Shown here: positions 56,581 through 64,000 of the stretch, in pieces
Numbering within the stretch: position 1 is the stretch's first letter
Layout: each line of letters opens with the position of its first letter
Source of the DNA: an uncultured Paenibacillaceae bacterium
GTDB taxonomy: Bacteria; Bacillota; Bacilli; Paenibacillales; K13
Reading direction: 5' to 3'
Assembly: GCA_913056365.1 (NCBI GenBank)
Contig: CAJXLT010000001.1
Span: 1,116,001 to 1,180,000, forward strand
Length of the DNA: 64,000 bases
The notes under the pieces: model-generated
Database searches by the model: none
What the model saw: the letters and a program-made list of their open reading frames with translations, nothing else
Told to the model about the DNA's origin: nothing
Position numbers and translations under genes: made by a program

Positions 56581-57018
56581 CTAACCCCCAAATAAGATAT
56601 CGATGATTGTACCTAGTGAGCCCCTACGATTACGTTCAAGAATATTCGGATTAATCACTTCCACAGTCCCACATTGCTGGCACGAGACGAATAAATAATG
56701 ATTGTGCTGAATATCGAACATTTTGCTTAAACCTGTCCCTGTCATGGCAACCTCATTGATTTCACATTCCGTATGCCTACACTTCGTACACTTAAATCGA
56801 GCATGAATGATATCTTCGATCGATTCTTCCATCTCCTCATTGACTTCCATTGGCTGTGGATCATCTTGGAACACGATATGACCATCCTGATCTACTAGTA
56901 CTTCATGCTTACATTCTGGACAGACATCGTCGATGATCACTACATGAGAAGCACACCATGGACATTCAATCATGTCATCCTCTCCTATTCGCAATTGTTG
57001 CTGATATGAATTCACCAA
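56581..57018 (-). CDS. zinc-ribbon hypothetical protein
   Basis: CPWCASH...CPEC...CTKCRHTEC...CQQCGTVEVINP. Confidence 0.7.
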   Translation of the reverse strand: MVNSYQQQLRIGEDDMIECPWCASHVVIIDDVCPECKHEVLVDQDGHIVFQDDPQPMEVNEEMEESIEDIIHARFKCTKCRHTECEINEVAMTGTGLSKMFDIQHNHYLFVSCQQCGTVEVINPNILERNRRGSLGTIIDILFGG

Positions 57019-57022
57019 ACAT

Positions 57023-57991
57023 CTACGGCCTCACTACTTGAATCACAACATTCCCCTTCTTATGTCCGGTGTCTACGTAACGATGCGCTTCAACGATCTG
57101 TTCGAGCGGATAGCTTCGATCAATAACGGGTCGCAGCTCCCCTGACTCTATACGTTCTTGGAGGAAAAGCAGATCCTCCTGCTTCTCTCGACCTGTTGCG
57201 GTTTTATATGCTTTGCCACCGGAAATGTTCAACCGCAGCCCCCTCAATACTGGAGATAGACCAGGACTGAAAGCACTTAAGTAACATCCTCGTGGCTTCA
57301 GAGCTTTCATGCAGCTTGCGAACTTACTCTTGCCCACCGTATCGAAAATAACATCATATTGCTCGCCTAGTTGTGTGAAATCCGTGTTCGTATAGTCAAT
57401 CACATGCTTGGCTCCCAACGATTTCACCATCTTGATATTGTCTGTACTGCACACCGCGGTGACTTCTGCGCCGAAAATCCGAGCCAACTGAACCGCATAC
57501 GTACCGACACTGCCAGAGGCACCGTAGATAAGGATCTTCTGACCAGACTGAACGTTGCCAGCACGTAGGAAGCGCAACGCAGTCCCCCCACCAATCGGCA
57601 GAGCTGCAGCTTCACCGAAATCCAAGTTCAAAGGCTTACGTGCAATAACACCATCCTCCGGCAGACATCGATACTCCGCATAAGCACCGAACTTGAATCC
57701 ACAAGAAGCCAATACTTGATCGCCTACCTTGAATCGTGTAACTTTCTCACCAATTGACTCTACCTCGCCAGCCAGTTCGAAGCCTAATATCTGAACTCGA
57801 CTAGGTCTCATGAGCCCATTGTAGATTCTAGCCGCGAATGGATCTGCCTTGCGCATTCGACAATCTCCCGCCGTTACGGATGTAGCATGGACCTTAATCA
57901 AGATTTCATTGTCCTTGGGAACGGGCTTAGCCACCTCCTGTAGCTCCAATACATCTGGTGACCCATATGCTTGATAGATAACAGCCTTCAT
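57023..57991 (-). CDS. MDR NAD(P)-dependent alcohol dehydrogenase
   Basis: Paralogue of 1754-2761; [31 protein letters not shown]. Confidence 0.88.
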   Translation of the reverse strand: MKAVIYQAYGSPDVLELQEVAKPVPKDNEILIKVHATSVTAGDCRMRKADPFAARIYNGLMRPSRVQILGFELAGEVESIGEKVTRFKVGDQVLASCGFKFGAYAEYRCLPEDGVIARKPLNLDFGEAAALPIGGGTALRFLRAGNVQSGQKILIYGASGSVGTYAVQLARIFGAEVTAVCSTDNIKMVKSLGAKHVIDYTNTDFTQLGEQYDVIFDTVGKSKFASCMKALKPRGCYLSAFSPGLSPVLRGLRLNISGGKAYKTATGREKQEDLLFLQERIESGELRPVIDRSYPLEQIVEAHRYVDTGHKKGNVVIQVVRP

Positions 57992-58132
57992 AGAATCCCT
58001 CCACTATTCTTCATACGTCATAACCTAACTTCTGTATTCATTTTATTATTCAGTTGTTCGATCTTAAGTTCCATCCGCCCATCCTGCCTCTCGCAATCGG
58101 GAATACTATAAATGCAGTGTTATTCGAAAGTG

Positions 58133-58675
58133 CTAACCGTTGTCATACTTCTGTATGCGGTTTATGAATTCCTGAATCTGAGAAGTATGGTGATGGTTAT
58201 GCCAGATAAATCGTTGTATGGCCGTATCTACAGTGATCCAACCGAGGGCATTCGTTCTTAACTTCCTGTCATAATCCTCTGCATTAAGCCCCTCTAGTAA
58301 CTTCATGATCCTAAAGTGAATGGCTTCCAATAAGTGAATAGAAACTAACACCGGGGTTTGTTTGTAGTCATTCAATTCAGCCCATAAATCTTCCCGATAT
58401 GAAGCAGCTTGAGGTTCTATTTCAGTTAATGCTCGCTTAAGCCTAATAAAAGCATTCATATCATTATCCGCCAAATGATGAATGATTTCATGTGGTGTCC
58501 AGCCGTTGGTTCGGTACGGCGTATGTAATCGAGTTGTATTACATTTTTTGATTGTATCGTGCAAGGTAGGAACTATCTTAGCGATCTCCGTAATATAATC
58601 CACACGGTCTTCTGGGGCTGAGTTCACTCGTGGGGTAAACATACCAATAGGATACCGTATATTCTCTTCTTCCAT
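58133..58675 (-). CDS. YfiT/BstA-like DinB-fold putative metal-dependent hydrolase (bacillithiol transferase-like)
   Basis: RYPIGMFTPR...YRTNGWTPHEIIHHLADNDMNAFIRLKRALTE...HNHHHTSQI. Confidence 0.8.
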   Translation of the reverse strand: MEEENIRYPIGMFTPRVNSAPEDRVDYITEIAKIVPTLHDTIKKCNTTRLHTPYRTNGWTPHEIIHHLADNDMNAFIRLKRALTEIEPQAASYREDLWAELNDYKQTPVLVSIHLLEAIHFRIMKLLEGLNAEDYDRKLRTNALGWITVDTAIQRFIWHNHHHTSQIQEFINRIQKYDNG

Positions 58676-58699
58676 TTCCTTTCCCCCTACATTCTACAG

Positions 58700-58971
58700 C
58701 TATCTTCTGTTGGCATACACTTCAGTAATCATTTGGGCACCCATCTTAAAGCCATAGATGAAAACTTCGGTTGAATACATGGAAGAAGATCTCCCTAATA
58801 AATCAAGGTTTCTTCAAGAAGTTCCATATCATGATCTGTTAGTCGCTTCTTTAACTGTTATTTGAATTGTGAAATTTCTTTGTTGATCATTCTATACTCA
58901 GAATTCCTCGGAAGAATCACTTCTTCCGGTCTAATTTCCCCAAAAAATAATTGCTCTAATATGTTGTTCAT
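58700..58971 (-). pseudogene. DUF6809-like small protein gene with in-frame stops and frameshift
   Basis: MNNILEQLFFGEIRPEEVILPRNSEYRMINKEISQFK-TAA-QLKKRLTDHDMELLEETLIY-TAG ... MYSTEVFIYGFKMGAQMITEVYANRR. Confidence 0.65.
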
Positions 58972-59115
58972 ACCTCGCACCTCCCTCTCATACTAAACAG
59001 TATAAGGGTATTTTCGCTAGATATGAATAATTAGCGAATATATCGCTAAAGTATTTTAATAACCATATTTATTAGCACCAAGCGACTGGCGCAACATTGT
59101 ACGTTACCTTCATTT

Positions 59116-59538
59116 TTAATGATTCGCATATCTCATATAGATACTTCGTTCAACGAACCCCATTGCCTTCCAAAATTCATATCCGTCATGGTTCCAATAC
59201 AATACTTCAAGGTCTAACGTCTCAGTATTTAACAATTGCAATAGTTCCTCGAAGTATCTTCGACCATAACCATTCTGCCTACTATCACGACCTATAAAAA
59301 ACTGCTTTAAATACAACGGTTCTGTAGAATGATCCACTAATGCATAACCTCTGATCTTCTCGGCATCCATCAATAGGTACGCCTTGTAAGTCCCTCGCAT
59401 GAATGATCGCATTCTTTCTTTTAATTGTTCCACCGTCATCTTGTTATCGTGCTGCGAGTCTTCAATTAAATGCTTGTTCATTAGAGCAAGTGAATCCAAA
59501 TCGTCATCTGTAGCATCAATAATTCGGAATTCGTTCAT
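59116..59538 (-). CDS. GNAT family N-acetyltransferase
   Basis: QFFIGRDSRQNGYGRRYFEELLQLL. Confidence 0.82.
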   Translation of the reverse strand: MNEFRIIDATDDDLDSLALMNKHLIEDSQHDNKMTVEQLKERMRSFMRGTYKAYLLMDAEKIRGYALVDHSTEPLYLKQFFIGRDSRQNGYGRRYFEELLQLLNTETLDLEVLYWNHDGYEFWKAMGFVERSIYMRYANH

Positions 59539-59587
59539 ATGATATGCACCATTCTCTCCTCAATGTGGTATTACAACCAAAGTAGCA

Positions 59588-60157
59588 CTAAAGTGAGAAC
59601 TCACTCGGCTCATAAAACTTAAAACCTGTAATCTTGCTTTCCAGTAAGCTGTCTTTCAACATTTGACTTATGATCAACAATGCAGGGAACTCCGCGAGAC
59701 GAAACACATGCTCATAGTCATTGCGTTCGTCCAATTTCAACACTAGCTTATCAATAAATTCAATACTACCATCATCAAATAGCTCCAGCTCCGATTCAGC
59801 ATGATCAACACAGGCATAGCTGCCAATAATGTTAGCAACGTAGTAATTCTCGTCGACTGTCTGAGTAGCTTGATCTATTAACCGTGCCTTGAAATACTGA
59901 ATATTCGAAATGCCAAGACGATCGAAGACGGTCTTCACTTTGTTGTTTATCAACAATCCCATTCTCATAGGGACAACAATATTATCCGTTATGTATTCCT
60001 CAGGATGCTGAGTAAAGGGGATATCGATAGAAGGCAGGTTATTCGGAACAAGATTGCCCTGGTCCAGATGCAGTTCAAGCGACTCATACATTGGTGGTAA
60101 TTGATCCATACTCCGTTCATACTCATCTGATCGTTCACTTGCCATCACCCAATACAT
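59588..60157 (-). CDS. Imm11/DUF1629-like immunity-type protein
   Basis: PMRMGLLINNKVKTVFDRLGISNIQYFKARLIDQ...YYVANIIGSYACVD; start may be internal. Confidence 0.55.
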   Translation of the reverse strand: MYWVMASERSDEYERSMDQLPPMYESLELHLDQGNLVPNNLPSIDIPFTQHPEEYITDNIVVPMRMGLLINNKVKTVFDRLGISNIQYFKARLIDQATQTVDENYYVANIIGSYACVDHAESELELFDDGSIEFIDKLVLKLDERNDYEHVFRLAEFPALLIISQMLKDSLLESKITGFKFYEPSEFSL

Positions 60158-60221
60158 ATAAAATTCATCTCCTGGAAGTTGAAATTACCAACAACTCAAT
60201 AAGTACCATCCCCATATTCTT

Positions 60222-60692
60222 CTATCCAACTTTTCTACCTGTCATAAAAAGAAATAATGGTATCCTCAATCTCCGCTCATAGGTTTCTTGATGAATGAAG
60301 TTATTTCTACTTGGTTTCGACTCTCTTATTTGTTGGACATCGAACCCCGCTCCTTTCTGAATAGGTACTTCCCAATCTTCCAGAGTCGCATGGATGACTT
60401 CCGCATTCATACCCTTCAGATTTTCATTTGCACAAGCAATCATGTTAGAGGAACCATCAACACCTGAGTAGAAACTCGCGCCTCTTGCTAATAATTCATG
60501 TCCATACGATGCCGTTCCACATCCCAGATCAAGAATATGAAGCCCTTCCACATCCCCGATCATCTCGTTCATAATGGGCTTCTCGAGCGTATCATTCGCA
60601 TTCTCTGCCCACTCTCTCCTCTGTAAAAATTTTTCGAAAAATTGTTCCTGATCGTAAAACTCTGACCCTCTATTACCAAATATCCCCCTCAC
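60222..60692 (-). pseudogene. SAM methyltransferase with in-frame internal deletion
   Basis: N-terminal ILDLGCGTASYGHELLARGASFYSGVDGSSNM...LEDWEVPIQ joined directly to C-terminal AGFDVQQIRESKPSRNNF...YERRLRIPLFLFMTGRK. Confidence 0.7.
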
Positions 60693-60727
60693 TTCTATTG
60701 TTGATAGCCCGATTCGCCATTTTTACA

Positions 60728-61192
60728 CTATTCACCCTTACCGTTGTCATCTAGCCGATGGATGAAATAAAAGTATCGAATGATCACATATAAATTAATC
60801 GCGCCGAATCCAATAAGACCAATCCAAGGTCCAATAGAATGCTGATTAGCGGAATTCATCTGTCCATACGTGTAAGCAACGAAAACGATCATGAATAGGA
60901 AAACAACACCCAATATGATCATAAGTGGAATGTACCTTGCCTGCAATTGACTCTTCGTTAAATGCTTCTCGTGATATTTGCGCCACTCTTTGTGCTTTGC
61001 AATATGCATTATTCCCATGAACAAACCAATCAGTCCAGATACAATGCCGATATAGAAGGGGATATAAGTTGAGATGTGATAGGTGCCGTTCCCGATGGGT
61101 CCAACTCTAGATTGGTTTAATTTCCACAAGCCATACGATAGCCCCACAATCATAACAGTAGATAGGCTGATTAGGAAAATCCCTCTTCTCAA
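60728..61192 (-). CDS. hypothetical membrane protein
   Basis: Four hydrophobic segments. Confidence 0.6.
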   Translation of the reverse strand: MRRGIFLISLSTVMIVGLSYGLWKLNQSRVGPIGNGTYHISTYIPFYIGIVSGLIGLFMGIMHIAKHKEWRKYHEKHLTKSQLQARYIPLMIILGVVFLFMIVFVAYTYGQMNSANQHSIGPWIGLIGFGAINLYVIIRYFYFIHRLDDNGKGE

Positions 61193-61252
61193 TATACTGT
61201 AGCTCCTTTCATAAGATTAACTGCAACAATCGATCGTCCCGCATACATTATC

Positions 61253-61732
61253 CTATCGATCATACCTAAAGAAGTCTTCTTCCAGTTGAATAACTCCCGC
61301 TGTCATCGGATCTACAACATAGTATTGTACCTCTCCCGAAACCTTTACTTCATAATGGTAGCTATAATCTCTTATAAACCAAGACTGTTTATCCGTAGTC
61401 TGTATTAATGAATAGCTTGTAGGAATGAAAGTTGCCTCATTACTATCAATCTCATTAGCAACAATAGCCTTCCCGCCTTCATAAGTCGTTGATGGTAATG
61501 CGAGAATAAATACGAGTGGGATAAGCACCAATAATACAATGTTCGCTATAAACATTTTCCCTTTTCCAACATCTAGTATAACAACATAGCAGAGAATTTG
61601 TGGAAGTATTGCGATATTATACATCCACGTGTTTATGACAGTGTAATAGAAATACCCGTTTACAAAGTGAACTGCTAATAATTCAAGAACATATATGAAA
61701 AGCAGCATTCTGGCTAATTTTTCGTTGCTCAT
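61253..61732 (-). CDS. hypothetical membrane protein
   Basis: Three N-terminal TM segments plus extracytoplasmic tail. Confidence 0.6.
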   Translation of the reverse strand: MSNEKLARMLLFIYVLELLAVHFVNGYFYYTVINTWMYNIAILPQILCYVVILDVGKGKMFIANIVLLVLIPLVFILALPSTTYEGGKAIVANEIDSNEATFIPTSYSLIQTTDKQSWFIRDYSYHYEVKVSGEVQYYVVDPMTAGVIQLEEDFFRYDR

Positions 61733-61919
61733 TATGACTTGTCCATGGGCGCAGCAACCAGTCTACTGTTGCTCCGTTTCGCTCCTCGCTCCATGACAAT
61801 CACATCCTTCCATTCATAATAAGGACGACTCCAAATGTTCGTGACGTGAATTCAGTGTTACAAGATATCGTCTTAGTAAGACCTCCACTTAGATTCTCCG
61901 TATATCCTTCAATAAGTAT

Positions 61920-62375
61920 TCATTTCATTAGTTCCATTTGTTTTTTGTGATGCTCGTCATGATGTACAAATATCTTTGCATAGCTATCTATAGCGTGTTG
62001 CTTTTTACCCTTCCCTATCGTAAAACGAATGCCCGGATCATAGATCTCTTCTATTTTTCTAATCATCTCTCTTCGTGTTAGTGCAAATTCATGTATCAAA
62101 GACTCGATATCATGAAATAGCTTCGCCTTTTCGATTGCTACCATATTATGAGCGTCATGATCAACAAACTCAGGAAGTTGTGCGCCATCCTTCATCCAAG
62201 GAATCATCTTTTCCATACTATATACATCCCAATTCCAAAGATGACAAATCAGTTCCTTCCATGTCCACTTTCCAGGCGCTACCGGATTTAACCATGCGTC
62301 TTGAACGAATGGTCTGTTCAATGATTCCACATAATCAATAAACCCCTCAAATTGAATCAGTATTTTACTAGGCAT
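61920..62375 (-). CDS. ClbS/DfsB-like four-helix bundle (DinB superfamily)
   Basis: VAPGKWTWKELICHLWNWDVYSMEKM...KIFVHHDEHHKKQMEL. Confidence 0.78.
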   Translation of the reverse strand: MPSKILIQFEGFIDYVESLNRPFVQDAWLNPVAPGKWTWKELICHLWNWDVYSMEKMIPWMKDGAQLPEFVDHDAHNMVAIEKAKLFHDIESLIHEFALTRREMIRKIEEIYDPGIRFTIGKGKKQHAIDSYAKIFVHHDEHHKKQMELMK

Positions 62376-62427
62376 TTTGAAACCCCATTCACATCAGTGA
62401 GGATGGATGTTCTGCTCAGTGCTTCCC

Positions 62428-62898
62428 TCACAATAAAGTAAATACCAACACAATCTCAAAAACGATGATCACCAATCCAAATATGAGTAACATCTTCCCA
62501 ATATCTTGCTTGTTACCATCTTCACTAAACGAATAGATTCCCCCGACAAATAATCCTACCAACGGAATAAAAAAAGTAGCTATAAACAATAAAGCAACGG
62601 CACAGCCATCGGGACTATTCTGCTCATATCTACTAGCATAGTAGGTGCTTGGTGATTTTGCACGAGAGATAAATGTACCACAATACTTGCATTGTAGAGC
62701 ATTTTGCTCGTTCTCTTCACTACAATGACGACATATCGTTGAGCTCTTCTTAGCAATCAATAAAGATTCATCATATTTCTTTTCAGATTCCAAGGTACCT
62801 TCAAGCACAACATCTTTGAGTGACCTACTGCACACAATACAAACATGTGCCGATTCTTTATTCACTTCGCCGCAACTTTTACATGTCTTTACTGCCAT
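62428..62898 (-). CDS. zinc-ribbon membrane protein
   Basis: CKSCGEVNKESAHVCIVC...CRHCSEENEQNALQCKYCG plus two TM segments. Confidence 0.75.
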   Translation of the reverse strand: MAVKTCKSCGEVNKESAHVCIVCSRSLKDVVLEGTLESEKKYDESLLIAKKSSTICRHCSEENEQNALQCKYCGTFISRAKSPSTYYASRYEQNSPDGCAVALLFIATFFIPLVGLFVGGIYSFSEDGNKQDIGKMLLIFGLVIIVFEIVLVFTLL

Positions 62899-62934
62899 TA
62901 CCTCACTCCCAAGCTATTGCATACCTAACGATCC

Positions 62935-63378
62935 TCACAAATTCATGATAAATCCAGTCTTTTGGCCCTTCATAAATCCTGCCTTCTCATAAAATTGATG
63001 CACCTCAATCCTATGAGAACCGCTCAGCAGCATCAACTTATAACAATTGTTCTCACAAGCGATTTCCTTAGCTTTATCCAGCGCCATACGGCCAAATCCG
63101 TTTCTTCTATATGCTTCATGCGTAATGACATTCTCTATCAATGCATAAGGTCTGGCATTCCTAGTGAGATTCTTGATAATAACTAAAGTACAAGAGGCTA
63201 CGATTACTCCCTCGTGTTCCACCACAAGAATATGCATATTTGTATCGCTCAACATTGCTTCCCAATGCTTACGCAACTGGTGATCCCGCACCAATTCCGG
63301 ATCAGTAGGTTGCAAGAACCTATAGAGAAGTAATAGGTCTTCCAATTCATTTTCTTGGATGAACCTGCATGCAGCCAT
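62935..63378 (-). CDS. GNAT family N-acetyltransferase
   Basis: [37 protein letters not shown]. Confidence 0.9.
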   Translation of the reverse strand: MAACRFIQENELEDLLLLYRFLQPTDPELVRDHQLRKHWEAMLSDTNMHILVVEHEGVIVASCTLVIIKNLTRNARPYALIENVITHEAYRRNGFGRMALDKAKEIACENNCYKLMLLSGSHRIEVHQFYEKAGFMKGQKTGFIMNL

Positions 63379-63411
63379 TTTCGTTCCATCCTTTCGCTCA
63401 TATCTTGAATA

Positions 63412-63984
63412 CTAAGTTATTTGCTCACTCTCGTTAGTGCCAGATCGTGCTTGGTTATTCGCTAATCTCTTCAAGAGCTCATTCACTTCTTTTCGATTTC
63501 TTGCAATTATAATTTCCGTCTGATTCTTCGATCGTTCAAGCTTCTCTATAGTCTTAGTCCTGCTTCTTGTCCTATAATTCCATACCCATTTAATAAACTC
63601 AACATCTAACTTCTCCGGACAACCTTCATTCATATCTGGTCTGGACTTCCTATGATACATGACTCTTCGCTTAACGATGCGATACATACAGAGCCATCTC
63701 GGCATGTCCAAATAAATCACCACATCTGCTCTCGATATTCTCAAATCCAGCGTCCTAGAATAATTCCCATCGATGATCCATTGCTCTGTCATAGTCAATT
63801 CTTCAACAACTCTGTCCCATTCTTCAGCTGGTGTTGGTACCCAATTGGGCTTCCAATAATACTTGTCTAAATGAATGACTGGAAGATCGAGTATGCTGCT
63901 GAGTTTTCGCGAGAGTGTTGACTTGCCCGATCCTGCGGAACCTAATATCATGACACGGTTCACAGATAGTCTCCTTTCAAACAT
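63412..63984 (-). CDS. adenylate-kinase-like P-loop ATPase (FlaR-like topology modulation protein)
   Basis: MILGSAGSGKSTLSRKLSSILDLPVIHLDKYYWKPNWVPTPAEEW. Confidence 0.88.
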   Translation of the reverse strand: MFERRLSVNRVMILGSAGSGKSTLSRKLSSILDLPVIHLDKYYWKPNWVPTPAEEWDRVVEELTMTEQWIIDGNYSRTLDLRISRADVVIYLDMPRWLCMYRIVKRRVMYHRKSRPDMNEGCPEKLDVEFIKWVWNYRTRSRTKTIEKLERSKNQTEIIIARNRKEVNELLKRLANNQARSGTNESEQIT

Positions 63985-64000
63985 GGAATCTAACCATATA

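Noticed and set aside
61740-61800. GAGCAAC...GTTGCTG structure with CATGG/CCATG ends, considered as an attC-like site
   Set aside because: Core sites do not fit RYYYAAC/GTTRRRY and no second copy was found.
1-64000. tRNA/rRNA genes, intact transposases or phage genes
   Set aside because: None recognised by eye on either strand; short or diverged RNA genes cannot be excluded without tRNAscan/Infernal.

Overview
This 64-kb window looks like a Paenibacillus-type Firmicute chromosome. That is judged from gene content and style only; no search was run. Almost every gene is on the minus strand; the convincing plus-strand CDSs are two VOC/PhnB-type genes at 37259 and 41016. Main blocks: (i) a truncated extracellular solute-binding lipoprotein at the left edge; (ii) a 13.6-kb block at 8.2-21.8 kb containing a cysteine desulfurase, two E1-like ThiF/MoeB proteins, a MoaD/ThiS-like carrier, ModABC, a two-component system, an FtsX/MacB-type ABC exporter with a thioredoxin-like lipoprotein, and an MFS pump; (iii) a long run of small single-gene functions (GNAT, NUDIX, VOC, DinB, nucleotidyltransferase and others) with several decayed genes; (iv) a VanY/VanR/VanS-like module without vanHAX; (v) an MBOAT/DHHW/SGNH/DUF4358 O-acylation locus with its own two-component system. 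The most interesting signals are non-coding. A 20-bp palindrome, TTGTAYGA-N4-TCGTACAA, is arrayed every 51-52 bp at 22031-22205 and recurs at the other end of the Mo/S/ABC block. Two four-unit 11-bp direct-repeat arrays (CTTWA-type, OmpR-family style) lie in front of the sulfur/molybdate operon and in front of the ABC exporter. A perfect predicted three-way-junction element sits at 15400-15454. A ~250-bp dispersed repeat flanks the O-acylation locus. A perfect 7-1-7 Fur box sits upstream of an uncharacterised propeller-like gene. Several pseudogenes (ANT(6)-like, alpha/beta hydrolase, MOSC, DUF6809-like, SAM methyltransferase) were resolved by reading across frames.
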